Below are positions 19,201-26,214 of a DNA stretch of 52,870 nt, piece by piece. The stretch covers positions 1 through 52,870 of the forward strand of contig NZ_JASLDS010000001.1 in the NCBI RefSeq assembly GCF_030151385.1, read 5' to 3'. This DNA is from Soonwooa sp. (GTDB taxonomy: Bacteria > Bacteroidota > Bacteroidia > Flavobacteriales > Weeksellaceae). The notes beneath the pieces were generated by a model, which saw only the letters and a list, made by a program, of their open reading frames with translations, was not told the DNA's origin and did not search any database. Position numbers and translations under genes: made by a program. Each line of letters starts with the position of its first letter. The stretch's first letter is position 1.

Positions 19201-19639
19201 CTGTTGCAAAGTCCGATCTTTTGATAAGGTCATTGATCATCCCTTGAAGACCAAGCTCGCGACCATCGTCTGGAGAATAAATTCTGTCCACACCGTAATC
19301 CATCAAATCCTTGATTTCTTCGGGAAGAATTACACCGCCACCGCCACCAAAAATCTTGATTTGTGGTGAGTTTTTCTCTCTCAAAAGATCATAAATGTAC
19401 TTGAAATACTCGTTGTGACCACCTTGATAAGACGTCAACGCAATTGCATTGGCATCTTCCTGAATCGCAGTATTTACCACTTCCTCAGCAGATTTGTCGT
19501 GTCCGAGGTGGATTACTTCGCATCCCGAACCTTGGATTACACGACGCATAATATTAATCGCTGCATCGTGCCCGTCGAAAAGCGCCGCCGCAGTTACAAT
19601 TCTAACCTTATTGTTAGGGGTATATTTTTGGTTTTCCAT
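16292..19639 (-). CDS. icmF: Fused isobutyryl-CoA mutase (IcmF)
   Basis: A 1115-residue adenosylcobalamin-dependent acyl-CoA mutase in which the B12 domain, G-protein chaperone and mutase are one chain, the layout that defines IcmF. Residues about 10-140 bind B12 (FDGHDAAINIM; His24 should be the lower axial ligand). Residues about 195-420 are the MeaB-like GTPase (P-loop GTGGAGKS at 203-210, IDPSKKKTGGALLGDRIRM, and NKSD). The rest is the TIM-barrel mutase (FPYTAGIYPFKRTGEDPTRM; GNAGVSIATLDDAKKLYSG). These substrate-site segments resemble IcmF rather than methylmalonyl-CoA mutase, so isobutyryl-/n-butyryl-CoA (or isovaleryl-/pivalyl-CoA) is the expected pair. Start at ATG 19639 is supported by a full promoter at 19657-19688. 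It needs B12 uptake or synthesis from elsewhere. Confidence 0.9.
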   Translation of the reverse strand: MENQKYTPNNKVRIVTAAALFDGHDAAINIMRRVIQGSGCEVIHLGHDKSAEEVVNTAIQEDANAIALTSYQGGHNEYFKYIYDLLREKNSPQIKIFGGGGGVILPEEIKDLMDYGVDRIYSPDDGRELGLQGMINDLIKRSDFATGEKITAADVEDLKFEDSAKLAQIISAVENFSDEKPELVVAINDKAKDLNIPIVGITGTGGAGKSSLTDELVRRFLRSNPDKKIAIISIDPSKKKTGGALLGDRIRMNSINDPRVFMRSMATRENNVSVSPFVHTALNVLKLAHPDVIILETSGIGQSGSEVSDIADVSMYVMTPEYGASTQLEKIDMLDYADLIALNKSDKRGALDALQAVRKQFQRNHLLWENQLDEMPVFATKASQFNDHGTTELFNTLVKKVNEKFSSTGLQEFLEQEITSDTTIIPGKRVRYLSEIVENNTHYDQQVLKQADLARKMYHIDGVKNLIQNEVLDAEFQKAEKELQQENIDFLKTWDDTKKAFHEEFYSYFVRGKEIKVETSTESLSHLKIPKIALPKYHDWGDLIAWKGQENLPGSFPYTAGIYPFKRTGEDPTRMFAGEGGPERTNRRFHYVSAEMPAKRLSTAFDSVTLYGQDPALPPDIYGKIGNAGVSIATLDDAKKLYSGFDLINALTSVSMTINGPAPMLLAFFMNAAIDQNVEKYLEQNGLEGKIEEALKAKFDAKGLKRPEYNGELPPSNNGLGLKLLGLTGDEVVPADVYAKIKAETIATVRGTVQADILKEDQAQNTCIFSTEFALRLMGDVQEYFIKNKVRNFYSVSISGYHIAEAGANPISQLAFTLANGFTYVEYYLSRGMDINDFAPNLSFFFSNGIDPEYSVIGRVARRLWAKAMKFKYGADERSQMLKYHIQTSGRSLHAQEIDFNDIRTTLQALYAIYDNCNSLHTNAYDEAITTPTEESVRRAMAIQLIINKELGLAKNENPLQGSFIIEELTDLVEEAVYAEFDRITERGGVLGAMETMYQRSKIQEESMHYEWLKHTGEYPIIGVNTFLGKDGSPTVRPGEVIRSTEEEKQAQIENLHNFQNANDDKSAEALKTLQHAAINQQNLFEVMMDAVKFCSLGQITNALFEVGGKYRRNM

Positions 19640-19656
19640 ATAAAACTTATAACCAT

Positions 19657-19688
19657 CAAATATAATCATTTACAAGGATTCCTTCAAA
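19657..19688 (-). promoter_or_regulatory. icmF promoter
   Basis: On the minus strand TTTG, 20 bp, then TATATTTG: a complete match to the Bacteroidetes -33/-7 promoter. The -7 element ends 17 bp before the ATG. Confidence 0.7.
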
Positions 19689-19778
19689 TATTCAAAAGCT
19701 TTTGGGAATTGTTAAAATTTAAAATTTACTTTAGGAATCGATGTTTAATCAGTATTTTTAAAGGCTTAAAAATAAATT

Positions 19779-21305
19779 ATGAAAAAATTATTGATGTCAG
19801 CATTTTTTGCGATCAGTTTTGGGATGTCGGTTTTTGGTCAACAGATTACTTATTTCGATGAGGATTGGCAGCCTACAAAGAAGGAAAATATGAGCTATTA
19901 TCGAGAAGCTTATAAGCAAGGTCAAGAAACTTTAATCAAAGATTTTTACAAAAATGGAACTTTGCAAATGGAAGGTGTGGCATCGGATGCGACACCTGGC
20001 AAAGAAGTCTATAATGGTAAGGTTACTTGGTATTATCCAGATGGAAAGCCACAAAGTATAGCCGAATTTAAGAAAGGTGAACTTAATGGAGTCTCAAAAG
20101 GATATGATACTCATGGTCGTATTACCGAAGATGTTGTCTACAAAGGCGAGGGTAAGATGTCTGGTAAGTATTATCAATACAAAGATGAGGAATATGGTGT
20201 TGGTTATAATAGTATTACCGAAATGAAAGATGGTGATGCTGTTTATGCTAAGGTTTTTGAAAGCGAAGCAAATCCAATGGGATACGAGTCTTACTATAAG
20301 AATGGATCGGAAGTCGAAACTAAGTATTTCGGTAAAAATGGAAAGGCGCTAGGTTCTCGTAAAATCGATAGCGATGGGAAAGTAAAAGGTATTGAAGTTA
20401 ATTTCGGATATGATCCTTTTAGAATTTCGCGCATTGATAATTACGATAATAACGGAGAAGTAAAGTCTTACGAGACTTATTATATATCTGGAGAAAAATC
20501 GCAAGAATATACTAAGAAGAATAAAGAAGCAAGCAAAGTTATTTTTGATAAGGCAGGAAAGCAATTGGCGAAAATCAATTATAAAACTAATGCCGATTTG
20601 GATTATTTGATGGAGTATTCTGGGGAAGATTATACATTCGCTTATGATTCTGACTTGGTGAGTACCATTACAAAGTATGATAATTTTAAAACTGTAAATG
20701 TTAAAAATTATGACCAAAATGGTAAATTAAAAGAGCAGATTAACTACGATGGTGACAACATAAAAGAAGCAGTATATTATAATCCAGATCAATCTGTTAG
20801 ATCCAAACTGGCTTATGTAGATGGTAATCCAAGTGATGGTACAATGTATGGTGATAATTCTGTTTCTAAATACGAAAAAGGAATTTTAGTCTACGAAATG
20901 CAAACTTATCCAGAATCTGGAAATACGTTCTATGAAACCAAATACGATCCAGTTCTTAAAACTTTTAACACCAGCGTTTACGACGAGAACAAAAATCTAA
21001 CGTATACTTATAAGAAGTTTGATGGCGATTATAGTTTTAGTGCAGAGGTGACTCAGTATAAAAAAGGTAAAGCAATTTCTAAAGCAACAATTAATGACGG
21101 ATTGTTGGTTCATGGAAAAATTCGATACAAAGATTATTCATCAGAAACCGAACAAGAAGTTAAAGATAAGTGGTTATACACAAGACGTTACAATGATAAT
21201 GGCGTATTGTTTTTGGAGACCAAAGAGCTTCTTAAAATAGAAGGTGACGAATATTACCGTCCAAGTTCGTATTTTTACGAAGATTATTTGATAGGTAAGT
21301 ATTAA
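19779..21305 (+). CDS. Secreted MORN / YwqK-type repeat protein
   Basis: A 508-residue protein with signal peptide MKKLLMSAFFAISFGMSVFGQ. It is made of short beta-hairpin repeats of the MORN_2/YwqK type: WYYPDGKPQSIAEFKKGELNG, then YDTHGRITEDVVYKGEGKMSG, YYNPDQSVRSKLAYVDGNPSDG and others, each about 23 residues with a G-x-W/Y-x-x-Y-x-x-x-G pattern. YwqK proteins are often named as toxin immunity proteins, but no toxin gene is adjacent and the repeat fold alone does not show this. There is no T9SS sorting domain, so it is probably periplasmic. The next gene starts seven bases after its stop, on the same strand, suggesting an operon. Divergent from icmF. Confidence 0.72.
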   Translation: MKKLLMSAFFAISFGMSVFGQQITYFDEDWQPTKKENMSYYREAYKQGQETLIKDFYKNGTLQMEGVASDATPGKEVYNGKVTWYYPDGKPQSIAEFKKGELNGVSKGYDTHGRITEDVVYKGEGKMSGKYYQYKDEEYGVGYNSITEMKDGDAVYAKVFESEANPMGYESYYKNGSEVETKYFGKNGKALGSRKIDSDGKVKGIEVNFGYDPFRISRIDNYDNNGEVKSYETYYISGEKSQEYTKKNKEASKVIFDKAGKQLAKINYKTNADLDYLMEYSGEDYTFAYDSDLVSTITKYDNFKTVNVKNYDQNGKLKEQINYDGDNIKEAVYYNPDQSVRSKLAYVDGNPSDGTMYGDNSVSKYEKGILVYEMQTYPESGNTFYETKYDPVLKTFNTSVYDENKNLTYTYKKFDGDYSFSAEVTQYKKGKAISKATINDGLLVHGKIRYKDYSSETEQEVKDKWLYTRRYNDNGVLFLETKELLKIEGDEYYRPSSYFYEDYLIGKY

Positions 21306-21312
21306 GTTTTAC

Positions 21313-21645
21313 ATGAAACGAGCAGTTATATATTTAGTAGCGGGAACATTAATTAGTTTCCTATTTCATCAATTTTTATCAGGAACTGGTTCTGCAAGAA
21401 TCGATTTTTATTATGCTTTAGCATTTGGGCTAGGCTGGGGGATGGCTTATTATGTTGATCGACCAGATTGGGCACTTCCTAAGAAAATGGGATTTTCCTT
21501 AATTGGCGTTGCCTTGTTGGTGGTCATTGGTTTTGCGTTTTTCAATTTTGAAATCGCGATTCCTTCCATTATAAGATTTTCGACAGTTTTTGTTGCTTAT
21601 TATTTAATTGCAAGTTTCCGAGAAAGTAAATCTTTGCGTCAATAG
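21313..21645 (+). CDS. Small four-helix membrane protein
   Basis: A 110-residue integral membrane protein of no family I recognise. Four hydrophobic segments are visible: about 4-24 (AVIYLVAGTLISFLFHQFL), 32-48 (YYALAFGLGWGMAYYVD), 58-76 (MGFSLIGVALLVVIGFAFF) and 83-102 (IPSIIRFSTVFVAYYLIAS). Loops are short and lack metal or catalytic motifs. It begins seven bases after the MORN-repeat gene and ends at a strong terminator, so the two form one unit, perhaps with linked roles in the envelope; that link is inference. Confidence 0.65.
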   Translation: MKRAVIYLVAGTLISFLFHQFLSGTGSARIDFYYALAFGLGWGMAYYVDRPDWALPKKMGFSLIGVALLVVIGFAFFNFEIAIPSIIRFSTVFVAYYLIASFRESKSLRQ

Positions 21646-21668
21646 AATTTGTTTTTAAAATCATATTA

Positions 21669-21712
21669 AAATAATAAAGCGCTTCAATTTGTTTTGAAGC
21701 GCTTTATTATTT
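21669..21712. terminator. Long bidirectional terminator
   Basis: Perfect 19-bp stem (21669-21687 with 21694-21712) and 6-nt loop, GC core AGCGCTTC, A/T tails on both sides; lies between convergent genes. Confidence 0.92.
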
Positions 21713-21726
21713 ATTGGAATATTCGG

Positions 21727-22866
21727 TTAATGCATCATGATAAAACTAAAAAGACCTAATGCCATTACTAAAAATGTGAATGCAAAAATATTTAGAAAGA
21801 AAATAACCCATCCTATTAATATGCTAATCATACCATGCGATTTGTAAACACGATGATGTGCAATAAAGAAGTAAATAGCACTATATGCGAATAATAGAAC
21901 TGCAAAAAGATTAATTATTGATGCTAAAAATCCTTGAGATTCCAAAGAACCGTTAAGCTTTATAGCTAGGGTAGCAATTAAAATCGTTAGTAGTAAAAAC
22001 GAAAAATAATGCAATGTAAAAATACCATGATCGAAATACCACCATTTTTTCTTGTTATGGAAAATCCATAAAAAGAAGGCGAAAATCGGAAGGTAGATGA
22101 ACAATGCTTTTGGTAGATTATGGAAAGAAGTTTGCAAAAGTTTGGTGTATATATCACCTTTTTTGACGCCTTGTTCTTTTAGTTCAAAATATTTGTGAGC
22201 AAAAGCATCTTGCAACCAAGTTAAACCATTGATTTTATTTTTTGTGCCTTTATTATACTCTTCCTGTGTTTTGTAACCTAGAAAATTAATGTCTTCACTT
22301 ATACCATTGTCGGCGTCAATTATATCTTTTAAACTAAGACTAATATCTCCGTTTTTATTATTTTTTTTGATGATTGTTTTTAGAGAATCAATTTTTTGCT
22401 TAACAAGAGAATCCGGTAGTTGCTTGCTGCTATTATTTTGGATGCCTTGGATTGTTTCCGTGAAGAATTCCCGTTTAGCCTCTGCTTCTTTTTTTGCTGC
22501 AACGGCTTCACTTTGAGTTTTGTATTGATGTGGTTCGCTATTTAAATTAATAGTAGGGAAAAGGGCAAATACAAAAAATGAGATAAAGCTGACAAAAATG
22601 TACAGCTTAACAGGTGGAACAAACTTTTGACGTTTGCCCTCTAGATAAGTGTTGGTGAGTTTTCCAGGTTTGAAAAGTAGATTCTTAATCGTTCCCCAAA
22701 ATTGTCCGTCGTAATGCGTTAAATCTTCGAAAAAGTGGGTAAACAAAAAATAAAAAGGTTGTCTCGTTTCGGTATTTTCTTGACCACAATGTGGACAAAA
22801 TCTTTCTTCTACGTAATGTCCGCAATTAAGACAATCTTTCTCATGTCTAATTTTTCCGTGACTCAT
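21727..22866 (-). CDS. DUF3667 membrane protein with zinc ribbon
   Basis: A 379-residue member of the DUF3667 family. The N-terminus is a zinc ribbon with Cys12-x2-Cys15 and Cys24-x2-Cys27 (CLNCG, CPHCG), followed by the conserved FLFTHFFEDLTHYDGQFWGT and LLFKPGKLTNTYLEGKRQKFVPPVKLYIF. A first membrane helix lies near 95-112, then a long charged region (about 115-245) rich in Lys/Glu that should form a coiled or extra-membrane domain, then four more helices to the C-terminus. Function is unknown; the domain layout suggests a membrane protein whose ribbon senses or recruits something on the cytoplasmic side. TATATTTG upstream fits as its promoter. Confidence 0.85.
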   Translation of the reverse strand: MSHGKIRHEKDCLNCGHYVEERFCPHCGQENTETRQPFYFLFTHFFEDLTHYDGQFWGTIKNLLFKPGKLTNTYLEGKRQKFVPPVKLYIFVSFISFFVFALFPTINLNSEPHQYKTQSEAVAAKKEAEAKREFFTETIQGIQNNSSKQLPDSLVKQKIDSLKTIIKKNNKNGDISLSLKDIIDADNGISEDINFLGYKTQEEYNKGTKNKINGLTWLQDAFAHKYFELKEQGVKKGDIYTKLLQTSFHNLPKALFIYLPIFAFFLWIFHNKKKWWYFDHGIFTLHYFSFLLLTILIATLAIKLNGSLESQGFLASIINLFAVLLFAYSAIYFFIAHHRVYKSHGMISILIGWVIFFLNIFAFTFLVMALGLFSFIMMH

Positions 22867-22888
22867 AATGTGATGATGTTTTCGAACG

Positions 22889-22896
22889 CAAATATA
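22889..22896 (-). promoter_or_regulatory. -7 element for the DUF3667 gene
   Basis: TATATTTG on the minus strand, 22 bp before the ATG at 22866. Confidence 0.5.
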
Positions 22897-23020
22897 ATTT
22901 TTCTGCTCAAAAAATATTTATAAAAATGATGAACGGTAAATGAATATGATTTCTTTTTTTTGAACAATTGGTATTATATGCTAACAATTTTTGTTTCTAA
23001 ATATAACAAACTTTAGTTAG

Positions 23021-23450
23021 TTGATTCCGTAGGAGCTCTCTGTTAGTAGAAGTCATTCGATTTGATTGAGGAGTACTGAAGGAGCGAACTGTTAGTTTTA
23101 TGGATTTCAGGCGCATATGTTTTTTTTAAAGTCAAATGTTCCGTAGGAACTATCTGTTAGCAGAAATCTTGTGGTTTGATGGCGGAGCTCTTTAGTTGCG
23201 ATTTGTTAGTTTTCTGGATTTCAGGCGCATATGTTTTTTTAAGTTAAATGTTCCATAGGAACTATCTGATAGTAGAAGTCTTGTGATTTGGTAGCGGAGC
23301 TCCATAGGAGCGGACTGTTAGTTTTGTAGATTTAGTTGTATGCGAATTTTTTGCTTTTAAAAACATTATATGTTCCGTAGGAACTATCTGTTAGTAGAAA
23401 TCTTGTGATTTGAAGGAGGAGCTCCGTAGGAGCGACCTGTTAATCTTATT
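23021..23450. repeat. Degenerate tandem array of palindromic units
   Basis: This array fills the centre of the 808-bp gene-free stretch 22867-23674. About four copies of a unit of roughly 111-123 bp are present, each made of two related halves. Half A (about 23021, 23137, 23248 and 23371) carries the palindrome GTTCCGTAGGAAC followed by TATCTGTTAGTAGAA. Half B (about 23070, 23183, 23295 and 23417) carries GCTCCGTAGGAGC followed by GACCTGTTAGT. Halves A and B differ by paired changes that keep the stem. Copies 1A, 1B and 2B are decayed. No coding frame, transposase or CRISPR-like identical repeat is present. The remaining flanks (22897-23020, 23451-23619) are plain AT-rich sequence in which I see nothing. 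Confidence 0.85.
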
Positions 23451-23619
23451 ACTTTGACAAGAATAGGGAAAGTGATTTTCAAGCTTTTTTATTTTAAAAT
23501 CATTTCTAATATTAAATTTTCATCTGTGAAAAATACTGACAATTCATTATTTAAGCCATTAAGAAAGAGAATAATTCTTAGAATTTTTGAAAAGGATTTT
23601 TTATTCCGAAAATAATTCT

Positions 23620-23627
23620 TACCTTTG
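23620..23627 (+). promoter_or_regulatory. -7 element for rplM
   Basis: TACCTTTG matches TAnnTTTG and lies 47 bp before the GTG start. A transcript from about 23634 would carry a leader of some 40 nt with the small hairpin ATCGT-AA-ACGAT at 23657-23668. Confidence 0.6.
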
Positions 23628-23650
23628 CACACCTTTTATAGGGAAAAATT

Positions 23651-23671
23651 ATGTTTAATCGTAAACGATAA
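23651..23671 (+). other. Possible leader ORF / leader hairpin of rplM
   Basis: An ATG-started reading frame of six codons (MFNRKR) ends in TAA three bases before the GTG start of rplM. It overlaps the small hairpin ATCGT-AA-ACGAT. This could be a translated leader, part of a ribosomal-protein leader RNA, or chance. Leader RNAs controlling L13 operons are known in other bacteria. Confidence 0.25.
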
Positions 23672-23674
23672 ATT

Positions 23675-24130
23675 GTGAATACATTAAGTTACAAAACCGT
23701 ATCGGCAAACAAAGCTACTGCAAATAAAGAATGGGTTGTAGTAGACGCTGCTGAGCAACCATTAGGACGTTTAGCTTCTAAAGTTGCAAAGATTTTGAGA
23801 GGTAAGCACAAAACGAATTACACACCACATGCAGATTGTGGAGACAACGTAATCGTTTTGAATGCAGAGAAAGTAGCACTTTCTGGAAACAAGTGGGATG
23901 ATAAGACTTATATCTGGCATACAGGATATCCAGGTGGACAAAAGTCTATGACTGCTGCTGAACTTATGAAAAAAGACAACCTTAAAGTTGTTCAAAAAGC
24001 AGTTAAAGGTATGCTTCCAAAAAACAGATTGGGTAGCGCTATCCTTAAAAACCTTCATGTATATGTAGGGACTGAGCATAAGCACGAAGCTCAACAGCCA
24101 AAAGTAATCAACCTTAACGAATTTAAATAA
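23675..24130 (+). CDS. rplM: 50S ribosomal protein L13
   Basis: A 151-residue L13 protein of the large ribosomal subunit. It has the family's WVVVDAAEQPLGRLASKVAKILRGKHK opening, the PHADCGDNVIV segment, KTYIWHTGYPGG and the GMLPKNRLG motif. The length is normal for Bacteroidetes. The start is GTG at 23675 (MNTLSYKTV); the only upstream ATG opens a separate six-codon frame. rpsI follows after five bases, the usual L13-S9 pair. A TAnnTTTG element sits upstream, after the palindrome array. Product acts early in 50S assembly. Confidence 0.97.
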   Translation: MNTLSYKTVSANKATANKEWVVVDAAEQPLGRLASKVAKILRGKHKTNYTPHADCGDNVIVLNAEKVALSGNKWDDKTYIWHTGYPGGQKSMTAAELMKKDNLKVVQKAVKGMLPKNRLGSAILKNLHVYVGTEHKHEAQQPKVINLNEFK

Positions 24131-24135
24131 TAAGT

Positions 24136-24522
24136 ATGTCTACAGTACACAAAATCGGAAGAAGAAAAACTTCTGTAGCTAGAGTATACGTAAAACCAGG
24201 TGCTGGTAACATCACTATTAATGGTAAAGACGTTAAAGAATACTTCGGTACAGATGTTTTAGTATATAAAACAAACCAACCATTTTTATTAACAGAAACT
24301 GTAGGTCAGTATGACGTAACAGTTAACGTTTTCGGTGGTGGTATCACAGGTCAAGCTGAAGCTATCAGATTAGGCGTTTCAAGAGCTCTTTGCGAAATCA
24401 ACGAAGAATTCAGAGGGATGTTAAAACCTCACGGTCTTCTTACTAGAGATTCTAGAATGGTTGAAAGAAAGAAACCAGGTCAGAAAAAAGCAAGAAAGAG
24501 ATTCCAATTCTCAAAACGTTAA
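24136..24522 (+). CDS. rpsI: 30S ribosomal protein S9
   Basis: A 128-residue S9 protein of the small-subunit head. It opens with HKIGRRKTSVARVYVKPG, contains VNVFGGGITGQAEAIRLGVSRAL, and ends in the conserved basic tail KKARKRFQFSKR whose final Lys-Arg contacts P-site tRNA. It is co-transcribed with rplM (five-base gap). No terminator hairpin with a T tract is evident before rpsB, so read-through into rpsB is likely. Confidence 0.97.
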   Translation: MSTVHKIGRRKTSVARVYVKPGAGNITINGKDVKEYFGTDVLVYKTNQPFLLTETVGQYDVTVNVFGGGITGQAEAIRLGVSRALCEINEEFRGMLKPHGLLTRDSRMVERKKPGQKKARKRFQFSKR

Positions 24523-24530
24523 GATTTGCT

Positions 24531-24681
24531 GTTGGCGAATGGTTATTAGCTATTGGCTACAGAAATGTGTTAAATTTTATTTAAACTTAATCTCGGCGAC
24601 AAGCCAATTGCTACAAGCAAAAAGCCAACCGCCAATTGCCCGTTACGTTTAGCATCCAAACGCTTCTCCCATCTATAGAAG
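24531..24681 (+). promoter_or_regulatory. Structured rpsI-rpsB intergenic segment
   Basis: The 207-bp gap between rpsI and rpsB contains paired segments: AGCTATTGGCT (24548-24558) with AGCCAATTGCT (24602-24612), one mismatch, and GTTGGC (24531-24536) with GCCAAC (24624-24629). Two small hairpins follow: CGTTT-AGCATCC-AAACG at 24646-24662 and CTTCT...AGAAG at 24663-24681. This may be an S2 leader RNA, or a dispersed TTGGC-rich repeat inserted between the genes. Confidence 0.4.
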
Positions 24682-24729
24682 TTGTTGATTGTTTAAGAAA
24701 CGGAAAGTAAACTAACAAAAAAAGAAAAC

Positions 24730-25488
24730 ATGGCAAAAGCAAATGTAAAAGACCTTCTAGAGGCTGGCGTACACTTCGGTCACATGACTAGAAAGTGGAA
24801 CCCAAATATGGCTCCATACATTTTCATGGAGAAAAACGGTATTCACATCGTAGATTTACATAAAACAGCAGTTAAATTGGACGAAGCTTGTAACGCTTTA
24901 GAAAAAATAACTTCTGCAGGTAAAAAAGTTCTTTTCGTAGCGACTAAAAAGCAAGCGAAAGAAGTTGTTGCTAAACATGCAGCAGAACTTAACATGCCTT
25001 ACATCACAGAAAGATGGCCAGGTGGTATGTTGACTAACTTCGTAACTATCAGAAAAGCGGTTAAGAAAATGAACGCTATCGATAAAATGAAGAAAGATGG
25101 TACTTTCGAAACTTTATCTAAAAAAGAAAGATTACAAGTTGACCGTCAAAGAGCTAACCTAGAGAAGAACTTAGGTTCTATCTCTGACATGGTGCGTCTT
25201 CCGTCTGCTATCTTCGTAGTAGATATTATGAGAGAGCACATCGCAGTTACAGAAGCTAAAAAATTAGGTATTCCAGTTTTCGGTATCGTTGATACTAACT
25301 CTGATCCTAGAAAAGTTGACTTCGTTATCCCAGGAAACGATGATGCTTCTAAAGCTATTGATATGGTACTTTCTGTAGTATCAGAATCTATCAAAGAAGG
25401 ACAATCTCAAAGAAAAGCTGAGAAAGAAAAATCTAAAGAAGAAGGGGAGAAGGCTACAGCAGAAAAAGATGCTGACTTCGAAGCTTAA
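24730..25488 (+). CDS. rpsB: 30S ribosomal protein S2
   Basis: A 252-residue S2 protein, added late in 30S assembly and needed for S1 binding. The conserved opening DLLEAGVHFGHMTRKWNPNMAPYIF, the central RWPGGMLTNFVTIRKAV and the GIPVFGIVDTNSDP segment are all present. The Glu/Lys-rich tail of about 25 residues is common in Bacteroidetes. It follows rpsI by 207 bp on the same strand. In many bacteria tsf follows rpsB; here tsf lies some 14 kb away on the other strand, and a strong terminator closes rpsB. Confidence 0.97.
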   Translation: MAKANVKDLLEAGVHFGHMTRKWNPNMAPYIFMEKNGIHIVDLHKTAVKLDEACNALEKITSAGKKVLFVATKKQAKEVVAKHAAELNMPYITERWPGGMLTNFVTIRKAVKKMNAIDKMKKDGTFETLSKKERLQVDRQRANLEKNLGSISDMVRLPSAIFVVDIMREHIAVTEAKKLGIPVFGIVDTNSDPRKVDFVIPGNDDASKAIDMVLSVVSESIKEGQSQRKAEKEKSKEEGEKATAEKDADFEA

Positions 25489-25510
25489 TCAACAGATTAA
25501 TCGAAATATA

Positions 25511-25542
25511 AAAAGGTTCAGAATTTATTCTGGACCTTTTTT
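25511..25542. terminator. Bidirectional terminator after rpsB
   Basis: 13-bp stem AAAAGGTTCAGAA / TTCTGGACCTTTT with one wobble, loop TTTA, then T tract; A tract on the other side serves the convergent gene. Confidence 0.88.
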
Positions 25543-25561
25543 GTTTTCAGAATTTGACAGT

Positions 25562-26065
25562 CTATTTCAGAAACATTTGTTTGGCAAAATATAATTTACG
25601 GCTTGTATTCTTTTGGTTTGGTTTATTGGAAGTAATTGTGAAATAATCTTCATTTAAGTTCTTTCTTATGGCATCACCAATATTGGAGTCATCAATAGAA
25701 CAAGAATCAGAAGGGTAGTAGTAAATACGAATCGTTTCTCTGTTTCGGAAATCGTATAAGAAGTCAATGTTCGGAGCCAAATTGCCGTAGTTAAGATGTT
25801 TCACTTTTATACTTAAACTGTATTTGTCGCCCTTGTTTCTTTCGTAATTTCGACCAATTATAGTTCCATCTAGTTCGATTCTTGTTAGAACATCTTTATT
25901 GAATTTTGCTAGCTTTATGGCAGCTTCATCTAGTTGCTGTTGGTATGCACGATTTTCTGCATTCTTTTGCGCTTCTGTTTTAAAGATGGAATGTCGAAAA
26001 AGCATGAGAAAACCCAGTATAGATACTACTACCAACAAACAAATTACTAGATTAAACCTTTTCAT
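25562..26065 (-). CDS. Hypothetical membrane-anchored protein
   Basis: A 167-residue protein I cannot assign. One N-terminal transmembrane helix (about 6-24, LVICLLVVVSILGFLMLFR) is followed by a Gln/Glu/Lys-rich helical stalk (about 30-60, KTEAQKNAENRAYQQQLDEA). After it comes a small beta-rich domain with a repeated Tyr-containing stretch (IRIYYYPSDSCSIDD). It resembles other flavobacterial anchored proteins of unknown role. It is convergent with rpsB, shares a terminator with it, and has a single Cys in the outer domain. Confidence 0.6.
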   Translation of the reverse strand: MKRFNLVICLLVVVSILGFLMLFRHSIFKTEAQKNAENRAYQQQLDEAAIKLAKFNKDVLTRIELDGTIIGRNYERNKGDKYSLSIKVKHLNYGNLAPNIDFLYDFRNRETIRIYYYPSDSCSIDDSNIGDAIRKNLNEDYFTITSNKPNQKNTSRKLYFAKQMFLK

Positions 26066-26157
26066 TAGCCTTTTATTTTACTTAACTAAATTAAAAAAGA
26101 TTTTCCATAATATAAATTATGAATCAGAAATATGCGAAGCTTGACTTTTTTAAACAA

Positions 26158-26191
26158 AAAAAGATTCGGAAAAGTTATTCTGAATCTTTTT
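26158..26191 (-). terminator. Terminator after the trmB-lipoprotein pair
   Basis: 14-bp stem AAAAAGATTCGGAA / TTCTGAATCTTTTT with one wobble; T-rich on the minus strand. Confidence 0.8.
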
Positions 26192-26214
26192 GTTTTTATT
26201 AATTAAAACTGTGA

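Noticed and set aside
19779..21645. Toxin-antitoxin system based on the YwqK-like repeats
   Set aside because: The MORN-type protein has a signal peptide and no toxin-like neighbour; the small second gene is a plain membrane protein.
23021..23450. CRISPR array
   Set aside because: Units are degenerate, alternate between two types, and contain no constant repeat with unique spacers; no cas genes in the window.
22867..23674. tRNA or rRNA gene in the long gene-free stretch
   Set aside because: No cloverleaf with T-loop GGTTCRA-type sequence or rRNA motif could be found on either strand.
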